DNA of 64,000 nt from Pseudomonadota bacterium (GTDB taxonomy: Bacteria; Pseudomonadota; Alphaproteobacteria; Acetobacterales; Acetobacteraceae): contig JAKADX010000016.1 in assembly GCA_021818505.1 (NCBI GenBank), positions 1 through 64,000 on the forward strand, given 5' to 3'. Within the stretch, counting starts at the first letter, position 1, and each line of letters begins with the position of its first letter. Of the stretch, positions 9,852 through 18,273 are shown piece by piece. Below the pieces are notes generated by a model. The model saw nothing but the letters and a program-made list of their open reading frames with translations. It searched no databases and was not told where the DNA came from. Both the position numbers and the translations under genes were made by a program.

Positions 9852-11516
9852 ATGTCCGACACGTTGCGCATCGCGCTGGCCCAGATCAACCCCGAGGTCG
9901 GCGCGGTGCGCCGCAATGTCGAGATCATTCGCCGTGCCCGCGCCGAGGGGGCGCGGCTTGGCGCCGATCTCGTCGTCACGCCGGAGTTTGCCATCGGCGG
10001 CTATCCGCCCGAGGATCTGGTGCGCAAGCCCGTCTTCGTCGCCGCCTGCGAGGCGGCCATCGCCGAACTGGCAGCCGACACCGCGGACGGCGGGCCGGGG
10101 CTGATCGTCGGCGGTCCCTGGCAGGACGGCCCACGTCTGCACAACGCGGCCTATGTGCTCGATGCCGGCCGCGTCCTGGCGCGCCGGGCCAAGCACGAGT
10201 TGCCGAACTACGGTGTGTTCGACGAAAAGCGCGTGTTCGATCCCGGTCCGGCCCCGGGTCCGGTCGCTTTCCGCGGCTTCCGCCTCGGCGTGATGGTCTG
10301 CGAGGACTGGTGGCTGCCGGCGGTGTCCGAGACGCTGGCCGAAAGCGGGGCGGAACTGCTGCTGTCGATCAACGGCAGCCCTTACGAGGTGGACAAGCAG
10401 GAGCACCGCATCCAGCTCGCCGTCCGCCGTGTGGTCGAGACCGGACTGCCCTTCGTCTTCGCCGCCCTGTTCGGCGGCCAGGACGAGCTGGTGTTCGAGG
10501 GGGCGAGCTTCGTCCTCAACGCCGACCGCAGCCTCGCTGTGCAGATGCCGTTCTTCGCCGAGGCGGTGACGCTGACCGAATGGCGCCGCCAGGGCGAGCA
10601 TCTGGTCTGCGCGCCGCTGCCGCTGGCGGCGGAGCCGGAGCGGCTGGAGCTGATCTACCGCAGCCTGATGACCGGGCTTGCCGACTACGTGCGCAAGAAC
10701 CGCTTTCCCGGCGTCATCCTCGGCCTCTCGGGCGGCATCGACAGCGCGCTGTCGGCCGCCATTGCCGTCGATGCGCTGGGTCCGGCCCGGGTGCGCAGCT
10801 TCATGCTGCCCAGCCCCTATACCAGCCGCGACAGCCTGGAGGACGCGGCGGACTGCGCGCGCCTGCTGGGCATGCGCTGTGACACGGTGCCGATCACGCC
10901 GGCGATGGAGGCGTTCGGGGCGGCGCTTGGCCCGCTGTTCGCCGGCCGCCCGCCCGACATCACCGAGGAGAACATCCAGTCCCGCTCGCGCGGGCTGATC
11001 CTGATGGCGATTTCCAACAAGTTCGGCGACATGCTGCTGACCACCGGCAACAAGAGCGAGATGTCGGTGGGCTACGCGACACTCTACGGCGACATGTGCG
11101 GCGGCTACTCGGTGCTCAAGGATGTCTACAAAACCACCGTGTTCGCGCTCGCCCGCTGGCGCAACGCGCATGTGCCGCAAGGCGCGCTGGGACCGGCCGG
11201 GCCGGTCATGCCCGGGCGCGTCATCACCAAGCCGCCAACCGCGGAACTCAAGCCCAACCAGACCGACCAGGACACGTTGCCGCCGTATGATGTGCTGGAC
11301 GCGATCCTGGCCGGGCTGGTCGAGGGCGAGCAGAGCGTCGATGCGCTGGTCGCCGCCGGCCATGACCGGGAGACGGTGTTGCGGGTGTGGCGGATGCTCG
11401 ACCGCGCCGAATACAAGCGCCGGCAGGCGCCGCCGGGGGTCAAGATCACGCCGCGCGCCTTCGGCCGCGACCGCCGCTACCCGATCACCAACGGCTTCAC
11501 CGCGCTGATCGCATGA
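9852..11516 (+). CDS. nadE: Glutamine-hydrolysing NAD+ synthase
   Basis: N-terminal nitrilase-like domain (MVCEDWW), synthetase P-loop LGLSGGIDSALSAAIAVDALG, TTGNKSEMSVGYATLYGDMCGG. Confidence 0.95.
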   Translation: MSDTLRIALAQINPEVGAVRRNVEIIRRARAEGARLGADLVVTPEFAIGGYPPEDLVRKPVFVAACEAAIAELAADTADGGPGLIVGGPWQDGPRLHNAAYVLDAGRVLARRAKHELPNYGVFDEKRVFDPGPAPGPVAFRGFRLGVMVCEDWWLPAVSETLAESGAELLLSINGSPYEVDKQEHRIQLAVRRVVETGLPFVFAALFGGQDELVFEGASFVLNADRSLAVQMPFFAEAVTLTEWRRQGEHLVCAPLPLAAEPERLELIYRSLMTGLADYVRKNRFPGVILGLSGGIDSALSAAIAVDALGPARVRSFMLPSPYTSRDSLEDAADCARLLGMRCDTVPITPAMEAFGAALGPLFAGRPPDITEENIQSRSRGLILMAISNKFGDMLLTTGNKSEMSVGYATLYGDMCGGYSVLKDVYKTTVFALARWRNAHVPQGALGPAGPVMPGRVITKPPTAELKPNQTDQDTLPPYDVLDAILAGLVEGEQSVDALVAAGHDRETVLRVWRMLDRAEYKRRQAPPGVKITPRAFGRDRRYPITNGFTALIA

Positions 11517-11887
11517 GCGGCTTCGGCGCCGACACCCTGTTCGCGCCGGCGGGCGGCTGGCGCGTGCGCATCCTCGACCTCTCGGGCGGGGCCGAGGGCA
11601 ACGTGGTCGAAGAGGTGGGCGGCTTTCCCACGCTGATGCAGGCCAATGCCTTCGCCCGGCGCTACGTGCGCGACAGCGTCGAACGGTGCCGCGCGCCGGG
11701 CCTGAGTTCGCGCGAGGTGCTGGACGCCTGGTTCGCCTTCGGCGAGGACGCCGAGGTGGTCGATGCCGGCGGGGGTGGCTGGCGCAGCGGCACCGAACTG
11801 GCCGATTTCGCCGACCGCCCGGCGGGTGGGGAGGAGCGGGACTGGCGCGCCCTCGATCCCCGCCGCGACCCTGGAGCGGAGGAGTGA
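11513..11887 (+). CDS. Conserved hypothetical protein
   Basis: ATGA overlap with nadE, stop overlaps the GTG region of gltX; codon-position GC bias consistent with coding. Confidence 0.65.
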   Translation: MSGFGADTLFAPAGGWRVRILDLSGGAEGNVVEEVGGFPTLMQANAFARRYVRDSVERCRAPGLSSREVLDAWFAFGEDAEVVDAGGGGWRSGTELADFADRPAGGEERDWRALDPRRDPGAEE

Positions 11888-11898
11888 CCGGCCCCGTC

Positions 11899-13230
11899 AT
11901 GCGGGTGCGGTTCGCGCCCTCGCCCACCGGCTATCTGCATGTCGGCAACGCGCGGCTGGCGCTGATCAACTTCCTGTGCGCGCGCCGTCACGGCGGGCGC
12001 TTCCTGCTGCGGCTGGACGATACCGACGCCGCCCGCAGCACCGAGGCGTATGCCGAGGCGATCGGGCAGGATCTGCAATGGCTCGGCCTGGAATGGGATG
12101 AGACCTTCCGCCAGTCCGCCCGGCTCGACCGCTACGCCGAGGCGGCCGAGACGCTCAAGCGCGCCGGCCGGCTCTATCCCTGCTTCGAGAGCGAGGAGGA
12201 ACTGCGCGCCAAGCGCGAACAGCGGCTCAAGCGCGGCCAGGCGCCGGTCTATGACCGGGCGATGCTGAAGCTGACCGCCGAGCAGCGCGCAGCGGCCGAA
12301 GCCGGCGGCAAGCGGCCCTATTGGCGGTTCCGCCTGTCGGATGGCGCGGTCGCGTGGGACGACCTGGTGCTCGGCCGGCGGCAGGTGAAGCTCGGTGCGG
12401 TATCAGACCCGGTGCTGATCCGCGCCGACGGGACGCCGCTCTACAGCTTCTGCTCCGTGGTCGATGACCTCGACAGCGCGGTGACGCATGTGATCCGCGG
12501 TGAGGATCACGTCACCAATACCGGCGTGCAGCTGGACCTGCTGGCGGCGCTCGGGGGCGACCCGGCGCGGCTGCGTTTCGCCCACTTGCCGCTGCTGTTG
12601 GACGAGAAGGGCGAAAAACTGTCCAAGCGATTAGATGGGCTGTCATTGCGCCGGCTGCGCACCGACGGGGTCGAGCCGGCGGCGATCACCGCCTATCTCG
12701 CCCGCCTCGGCTCGGCGCGCGATCCCGTGCCGGCGCGGCTGGACGAACTGATCGCCGACTTCGACTTCGCCCATTTCTCGACCGCCCCGGCGAGGTTCGA
12801 CATCGCGCAGTTGCAGGCGCTGAACCGGCGCGTGCTGCACGGTCTGGGCTTCGCCGAGGTCGCCTCCCGCCTGCCGCCTGGCGCGACCGAGGCATTCTGG
12901 CGCGCGGTGCGGGGCAATCTCGACCTGCTCGGCGAGGCGCGCGGCTGGTGGGAGGTGGTGGCCGGCACCATCGTGCCGCCGGTGATCGAGGGCGAAGGCG
13001 AATTCCTGCGCGTGGCGCTGGAAACGCTGCCCCTGGAGCCCTGGGACGCCGAGGTCTGGACCACCTGGACCGAGGCGCTGAAGCTGCGCACCGGCCGGCG
13101 CGGGCGGGCGCTGTTCCAGCCGCTGCGGCTGGCGCTGACCGGGGAGGACCACGGGCCGGACCTCAGGACGCTGCTGCCGCTGATCGGGCGGGCGCGGGCG
13201 GCGCAGCGGTTGCAGGTCGCCGCGGCCTGA
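11899..13230 (+). CDS. gltX: Glutamyl-tRNA synthetase (possible GTG start at 11884)
   Basis: RFAPSPTGYLHVGNARLALINFL (HIGH-type motif), KLSKRLDG (KMSKS-type motif). Confidence 0.95.
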   Translation: MRVRFAPSPTGYLHVGNARLALINFLCARRHGGRFLLRLDDTDAARSTEAYAEAIGQDLQWLGLEWDETFRQSARLDRYAEAAETLKRAGRLYPCFESEEELRAKREQRLKRGQAPVYDRAMLKLTAEQRAAAEAGGKRPYWRFRLSDGAVAWDDLVLGRRQVKLGAVSDPVLIRADGTPLYSFCSVVDDLDSAVTHVIRGEDHVTNTGVQLDLLAALGGDPARLRFAHLPLLLDEKGEKLSKRLDGLSLRRLRTDGVEPAAITAYLARLGSARDPVPARLDELIADFDFAHFSTAPARFDIAQLQALNRRVLHGLGFAEVASRLPPGATEAFWRAVRGNLDLLGEARGWWEVVAGTIVPPVIEGEGEFLRVALETLPLEPWDAEVWTTWTEALKLRTGRRGRALFQPLRLALTGEDHGPDLRTLLPLIGRARAAQRLQVAAA

Positions 13231-13232
13231 CG

Positions 13233-13394
13233 TCACCGCCGCAGAGCGGCGTAAGCGATCGTGAGCACGATCAGGATCAGGAACAGCGCGAATAACTGCT
13301 GCGCCAGGCCGACCGCGACAGTGACGATGCCGGCGAAGCCGACCACGCCCGCGGCCACCGCCAGCACGACCAGCAGCACGATCCAGCCGAGCAT
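13233..13394 (-). CDS. Small DUF1328/YtjA-like membrane protein (53 aa)
   Basis: Manual translation MLGWIVLLVVLAVAAGVVGFAGIVTVAVGLAQQLFALFLILIVLTIAYAALRR; below the ORF track length cutoff. Confidence 0.8.
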   Translation of the reverse strand: MLGWIVLLVVLAVAAGVVGFAGIVTVAVGLAQQLFALFLILIVLTIAYAALRR

Positions 13395-13397
13395 GTC

Positions 13398-14702
13398 TCA
13401 GGCCGGCGCCGCGGCGCCCCCGGCGGCCGGGCGTCGCGGCACCGCGCTGCCGGGGCGCACCGCCAGCGCGGCCAGTGCCGCCAGCAGGCAGAACGCGCCG
13501 GAGGCCATGAAGGCCGGCACATAGCTCGACAGCAGGTCGCGCGACACGCCGCCGCCCAGCGCCGCCACCGCCGCGCCGAGCTGATGGCCGGCGAACACCC
13601 AGCCGAACACGAGGGCCGCCCGCTCCCGCCCGAACAGTTGCGCGGACAGCCGCACCGTCGGCGGCACGGTCGCGATCCAGTCCAGGCCGTAGAACACCGC
13701 GAAGATCGTCAGCCCATAGACGGAGAAGGTCGAGAACGGCAGCGCCAGCAAGGAGAGGCCGCGCAGGCCGTAATAGGCGAACAGCAGCCTGCGCCCGTCG
13801 AAACGGTCCGACAGAATCCCAGAGCCGATGGTGCCAACGAAGTCGAATGCGCCCATCATCGCCAGCACGCTGGCCGCCGCCACCTCCGCCATCCCGAAAT
13901 CCTGGCAGAGCGGGATGAAATGCGTGCCGACCAGACCGTTGGTGGACAGGCCGCAGACGAAGAAGGTGAAGAACAGCAGCCAGAACGACGGCACGCGCCC
14001 GGCCTCGGCCAGCGTGCCGAGCGCGAGTCGCGCGGCGCCGGCGGCACGCGGCGGCGGCGGGTTGGCGATCCGCTCCCCGAAGGCCGGCAGGCCGAGTTCG
14101 CCCGGATGATCGCGGCCGAACAGCAGCATCAAGGCGCCCGCGGCAAGGCAGGCCAGGATCGCCGGCAGCAGCGCCATCCGCCAGCCATCATGCGCGGCGA
14201 GCCAGGCGGCGAGCGGCAGGAAGGCGAGCGCGCCGGTGGCGCTGCTGGCCGTCAGCATCCCGACGACGAGGCCGCGCCGCGCGGTGAACCAGCGTGTCGC
14301 GACGGTGGCGCCGAGCACCATCGCGGTCATGCCGGTGCCCAGCCCCACCAGCAGCCCCCAGCACAGCCAAAGCTGCCACAGCGCCGTCATCCGGGTCGCC
14401 AGCCCCAGCCCGGCGACGATCAGCAGCATCGCCGCCAGCACCGTCGCGCGTAGCCCGTGGCGCTGCAGCAGCGCCGCCGCGAACGGCGCCATCGCGCCAT
14501 ACAGCACCAGCCGCAGCGCCAGTGCGCCGGAGATGTCGCCGGTGCTCCAGCCGAACTCGGCGGAGAGCGGGCGGATCAGCACGCCCGGCATCCCCATCGC
14601 CGCCGCGGTCGCCAGCATCACCAGGAAGGTCGCTGCCGCCACCGCCCAGCCGTAATGGACGCCGCGGCGGGCGAAGGCGGGGGCGAGCATCTTGGCGAGC
14701 AT
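13398..14702 (-). CDS. MFS transporter
   Basis: 12-TM hydrophobic pattern, FARRGVHYGWAVAAATFLVML start, GSGILSDRFDGRRLLF. Confidence 0.88.
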   Translation of the reverse strand: MLAKMLAPAFARRGVHYGWAVAAATFLVMLATAAAMGMPGVLIRPLSAEFGWSTGDISGALALRLVLYGAMAPFAAALLQRHGLRATVLAAMLLIVAGLGLATRMTALWQLWLCWGLLVGLGTGMTAMVLGATVATRWFTARRGLVVGMLTASSATGALAFLPLAAWLAAHDGWRMALLPAILACLAAGALMLLFGRDHPGELGLPAFGERIANPPPPRAAGAARLALGTLAEAGRVPSFWLLFFTFFVCGLSTNGLVGTHFIPLCQDFGMAEVAAASVLAMMGAFDFVGTIGSGILSDRFDGRRLLFAYYGLRGLSLLALPFSTFSVYGLTIFAVFYGLDWIATVPPTVRLSAQLFGRERAALVFGWVFAGHQLGAAVAALGGGVSRDLLSSYVPAFMASGAFCLLAALAALAVRPGSAVPRRPAAGGAAAPA

Positions 14703-14844
14703 GACCGATCCTTCATCCGGGACCCGGGACGATGGGTGCGCAAGGCGCGATCGACAACCTCCGGAATTTCAGCGCAGCCGCGCAACCGCGCGGCGGTTGC
14801 CTCCGTTCGGTGACCGCCACCCCATGCGTGGAGGAGACGGGGCG

Positions 14845-15345
14845 ATGAAGACGATGAACGATGCCTGCCTGAACATGCTGCAGGACATCTATTATGCCGA
14901 GCGGCAGATCCTGAAGGCGCTGCCGAAGATGGCGAAGGCGGCCGAGAGCGAGAAACTCCGGCAGAGCTTCCTCAAGCACCGCGAGGAAACCGAGCACCAG
15001 GTCGAGCGCCTGCAACAGGTGTTCGAGCACATGGGCAAGCGCGCCCGCGGCCAGACCTGCGAGGCGATCAACGGCATCATCGAGGAAGGCGAGGAATTCG
15101 CGAGCGATTACGAGAAAGGCCCGGTGCTGGACGCGGCCCTGGCCGCCAACGCGCAGGCGGTCGAGCACTACGAGATGGCGCGCTACGGCACGCTGATCGC
15201 GTGGTTCAGGGCCACCGGCATGACCGAGCCCGTGCGCCTGCTGGAGCAGACGTTGGCGGAGGAGAAGCAGGCCGACCACCTGCTGACCGAGATCGCCACC
15301 GCCGAGTTGAACCAGAAGGCCGCGCAGGTCGCCAAGGCGGCCTGA
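14845..15345 (+). CDS. Ferritin-like YciE/YciF (DUF892) family protein
   Basis: LQDIYYAERQILKALPKMAKAA, HREETEHQVERLQQVF, AVEHYEMARYGTLIAWF. Confidence 0.93.
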   Translation: MKTMNDACLNMLQDIYYAERQILKALPKMAKAAESEKLRQSFLKHREETEHQVERLQQVFEHMGKRARGQTCEAINGIIEEGEEFASDYEKGPVLDAALAANAQAVEHYEMARYGTLIAWFRATGMTEPVRLLEQTLAEEKQADHLLTEIATAELNQKAAQVAKAA

Positions 15346-15363
15346 GGCCGATCGCGACTCACG

Positions 15364-15390
15364 ACCCTCTCCTGCGTCGCGGGAGAGGGT
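15364..15390. terminator. Hairpin (9-bp stem) after the DUF892 gene
   Basis: ACCCTCTCC-tgcgtcgc-GGGAGAGGGT followed by gcctttctc. Confidence 0.5.
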
Positions 15391-15435
15391 GCCTTTCTCG
15401 ATCTGGCCGGACGCGTGCCATTCCATTCCGATATT

Positions 15436-15464
15436 GTCATGGCCGGGCTTGACCCGGCCATGAC
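15436..15464. repeat. REP-like palindrome, copy 1
   Basis: GTCATGGCCGGG-cttga-CCCGGCCATGAC, perfect 12-bp stem. Confidence 0.85.
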
Positions 15465-15541
15465 GATGATGCCGGCGGCATGGTCCAGATCAGATTCGTT
15501 GTTTAATCGCAACATTAAGGTCGTGCGCCGGCACCTTGCGC

Positions 15542-16165
15542 TCACGCTGCAACGACGGGCGGGCCGCAGGCGCGGGGTGGGCAGAGCGGCGTGGGTTCGG
15601 CGCGGCGCAGCGGCGGCGGTGCCGGGGGGTGCGGGAAGCCGGCCGAGGGGCGGGTACTCGTGCCCGGTTTGGCGGGACGTGGCGGCAGGGCCAGCGCGGC
15701 GGGCGGGCGGACCCCGAGCATCCGGCAGAGGGGCCGCAGCAGCCGGCGCATCTGTGGGGCCGCATCGACCAGCGCGGCAAACTCCGGCTCCGCCAGCAGG
15801 TGCTGCAACTGCGACCCGTAGCCGGCGGCCTGCGGCACCAGCGCCACCAGCCAGGCGGGGCCGTGCGGCAGCGCGCGGTGGGGCGCGCGCCGCGGCGCCG
15901 CGCGCGGCGGCCGGCGGGCGGGATAGCGCCGCTGTCGCCCGGCGGCGATGCGGGCGGCGAGAGCGGCCACCTGGGCGGCGATCCGGCGCAGGTGCCGCCA
16001 GATCAGGATGACCAGCGGCCCGGCCAGCCGGTCCCTGCCGCCGCCGCGCGCGGCGACCGCGCTGCACAGCCCGTCGAGGATACGGACGAAGCGCTCGGCA
16101 GGGGCGGGGGTGGCGACGGGAAGGGTCACGACAGAGTAACTAACAAACTGCGCCGGATTGGGCAA
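15542..16165 (-). CDS. Hypothetical protein, lineage-specific
   Basis: RLAGPLVILIWRHLRRIAAQVAALAARIAAGR core; related fragment present at about 17928-17985. Confidence 0.55.
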   Translation of the reverse strand: MPNPAQFVSYSVVTLPVATPAPAERFVRILDGLCSAVAARGGGRDRLAGPLVILIWRHLRRIAAQVAALAARIAAGRQRRYPARRPPRAAPRRAPHRALPHGPAWLVALVPQAAGYGSQLQHLLAEPEFAALVDAAPQMRRLLRPLCRMLGVRPPAALALPPRPAKPGTSTRPSAGFPHPPAPPPLRRAEPTPLCPPRACGPPVVAA

Positions 16166-16261
16166 GGGATTTCACCTGTCGGGCGGTGGGTGCGATCGCG
16201 GGACCGTGGGATCGTCGGTTCGGCCGATCCAGGTGCGCCCGGTTCCAGCCTGTGCTATCGG

Positions 16262-16289
16262 GGTTCCGAATTGGAGCAGATTCGGAACC
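16262..16289. promoter_or_regulatory. Perfect palindrome abutting the antitoxin start codon (candidate autoregulatory operator)
   Basis: GGTTCCGAAT-tggagcag-ATTCGGAACC, ending 2 bp before the ATG at 16291. Confidence 0.65.
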
Positions 16290-16290
16290 G

Positions 16291-16527
16291 ATGCCCGTCA
16301 ACCTGTCGATCAAGAACGCCCCTGACGAGGTGGTCCGGCGCCTGCGGCTGCGGGCGGAGCGGCATCACCGCTCGCTGCAAGGCGAACTGCTCGCCATCAT
16401 CGAGGAGGCGGTCCAGCCCGAACGCGAACTGACCCCGGCCGAGTTGCTGGCGGAAGTCCGGCGCCTCGGCTTGCGTACGCCGGCCGAGTCGGCCGCCATC
16501 ATCCGGGCCGACCGTGACCGGCGTTAA
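16291..16527 (+). CDS. FitA/Arc-type ribbon-helix-helix antitoxin
   Basis: MPVNLSIKNAPDEVVRRLRLRAERHHRSLQGELLAIIEEAV; overlaps the PIN toxin by 14 bp. Confidence 0.85.
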   Translation: MPVNLSIKNAPDEVVRRLRLRAERHHRSLQGELLAIIEEAVQPERELTPAELLAEVRRLGLRTPAESAAIIRADRDRR

Positions 16528-16888
16528 GGTGGTGGACGCCTCGGCGCTCGCCGCCCTGCTGTTCGCCGAGCCGGAGGCGGAGGCGATCGCGCAGCGGCTG
16601 GAGGGTGCGCGTCTGGCGGCACCGTCCCTGCTCGGCTTCGAACTGGCCAATGTCTGCCTCACCAAGCTGCGCCGCCATCCGGCGCAGCGCGACAGCCTGC
16701 GCGCCGCCTTCCGCCTCGCCGGCCGGCTGGCGGTGGAGACGGTCGCGGTCGATCACGCGGCGACGCTCGACCTCGCCGAGGCGACGGGGCTGACCGCCTA
16801 TGATGCGTGCTACCTGTGGCTCGCCCGTGCGCTTGGCGGCGAACTGGTGACGCTCGACCGGAAGCTGGCGGCGGCCACATCACGTTAG
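16514..16888 (+). CDS. PIN-domain toxin (VapC/FitB-type)
   Basis: VVDASALAALLF...EPEAEAIAQRLEG, FELANVCLTKL, LTAYDACYLWLARALGGELVTLDRKL. Confidence 0.9.
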   Translation: MTGVKVVDASALAALLFAEPEAEAIAQRLEGARLAAPSLLGFELANVCLTKLRRHPAQRDSLRAAFRLAGRLAVETVAVDHAATLDLAEATGLTAYDACYLWLARALGGELVTLDRKLAAATSR

Positions 16889-16895
16889 ACGTGCG

Positions 16896-16968
16896 ACGGG
16901 GCGGGAGGGGAAGCGGAGACGCGAGCGCAATGAGAAAAGGCCGGCGCGACCTGGACAAGGGCTCTTTG
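16896..16968. repeat. Dispersed intergenic repeat, copy A
   Basis: gggcgggaggggaagcggagacgcgagcgcaatgagaaaaggccggcgcgacctggacaagggc aligns with 18027-18098. Confidence 0.65.
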
Positions 16969-17059
16969 GCGGCCTGACGCTTCGTGTCGCTCTCGCCGGA
17001 GCTATTGCGCTCCAGAGACGATCGGCCGACAATGCGCGCCGAAACCCGGCGGAAATGCA

Positions 17060-17611
17060 GTGAAATCGCCCGCGAAGGCAAGCCCGACCAGCCCGAAACA
17101 CGTCGCGGAAGCGCTCGCCCGGCTGCCGAATCAGTCGAGCGGATCAATCAAGGCGACGCTGGAAAATGCGCGTCGCGCCAGGCTCGACGAGCTTGTGGTG
17201 GCCTGCGAGCAGGAATTGCGCGTCCGTGGGTCACTGAATCTGAGCGCCAATGACGCGGCACACGCAGCCAGTGTCAACGCAGCCGTCGCCGGCAAATCCT
17301 TGCAGGAGGTCATCGGGATCGCGTTCCGCGACGTGCCCGCGAGGCCGGAGGAAGTGCTGATCATCCGATGGATCGCGCAGCATCCCGGCACGTCCTATCG
17401 CGAGGTTCGGGCGGTTTACGGGAAGGCCGATCTGTCGCTGGTCATCGGGCACCTGATCTACCACCGGTTCGGTCACTTTCGGCACATGCTCGGCGATGGC
17501 GCCCAATCCGATCTGCTGCTGCACCGTGACAGCACGGCGCAGAGCGTCCGATACACGCTTCGCCCCGAGGCGATCGCGGCTTTTGCGGCGATTGGTCTGC
17601 TGGATGCGTGA
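17060..17611 (+). CDS. Hypothetical protein
   Basis: 183-aa ORF with HTH-like stretch TSYREVRAVYGKADLSLVIGHLIYHRFGHFRHML; no recognised family. Confidence 0.6.
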   Translation: MKSPAKASPTSPKHVAEALARLPNQSSGSIKATLENARRARLDELVVACEQELRVRGSLNLSANDAAHAASVNAAVAGKSLQEVIGIAFRDVPARPEEVLIIRWIAQHPGTSYREVRAVYGKADLSLVIGHLIYHRFGHFRHMLGDGAQSDLLLHRDSTAQSVRYTLRPEAIAAFAAIGLLDA

Positions 17612-17620
17612 CGGCTGACG

Positions 17621-17917
17621 GTGCCGATGCCCCGACGACGCCCTGAACCATCCACGTCGATGCTCGACGCCATCGCCAACGTGATCGCAGAGACTGATGG
17701 GCGGGCGGTGGCCGATGATCCGGCACGCTATCGCCGGATGGCACTGGCAGCCCTCAAGCCGCTCCTGCGCCCGACCGAGGCCATGATCGACGCGGCGCAT
17801 GAAGCGGTCTGGTTCGACAATTACTGGGCGATCAACAGCCGCGCGGATTTCCGAAAGGCCGTGCGCGCGATGATCAAGGCGGCGATGGCGGGCGATGCCC
17901 GGCCGCAAGACGGCTGA
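17621..17917 (+). CDS. Hypothetical protein
   Basis: LLRPTEAMIDAAHEAVWFDNYWAINSRADFRKAVRAMIKAA; coherent 98-aa ORF downstream of 17060-17611. Confidence 0.6.
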   Translation: MPMPRRRPEPSTSMLDAIANVIAETDGRAVADDPARYRRMALAALKPLLRPTEAMIDAAHEAVWFDNYWAINSRADFRKAVRAMIKAAMAGDARPQDG

Positions 17918-17927
17918 ATCCCTGTCC

Positions 17928-17985
17928 GGATCAGGATGAGCAGCGGCCCGGCGAGCCGGCCCCCCGCCGCGCGCGCCCCCACCCC
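17928..17985 (-). pseudogene. Fragment homologous to the 15542-16165 protein
   Basis: GRLAGPLLILIR versus DRLAGPLVILIW; nucleotides gatcaggatgaNcagcggcccggcNagccgg shared. Confidence 0.45.
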
Positions 17986-18026
17986 TGCGGCACAGTAGGC
18001 TGATGATGGCGGCGAACCGCAGGTCG

Positions 18027-18098
18027 GGGTGGGAAGGGGAAGCGGGGACGCGAACGAAAAGAGAACACATCCGGCTTGACCTGGGCAAAGACGATCTT
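18027..18098. repeat. Dispersed intergenic repeat, copy B
   Basis: ggggtgggaaggggaagcggggacgcgaacgaaaagagaacacatccggcttgacctgggcaaaga. Confidence 0.65.
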
Positions 18099-18273
18099 TC
18101 GGTGGGTGGGTCTCGGTATGAAATTTCCCGGTATGCGGTAGCACCGGCCGCAAGCGGCACGCCGCACCGGTCGCCAGATTTCGTGGTTGGGAGTCGGCGG
18201 GAAGCGCTTGTTCGTCGCGAGAGCGTGAGTTTCCCCGTAGCGGGCGCTGGGGAGTCTGCATACGCTGGTCGGT

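Noticed and set aside
9588-11927. 779-aa minus-strand ORF
   Set aside because: Antisense to nadE; Arg/His/Ala-rich shadow ORF typical of high-GC genomes.
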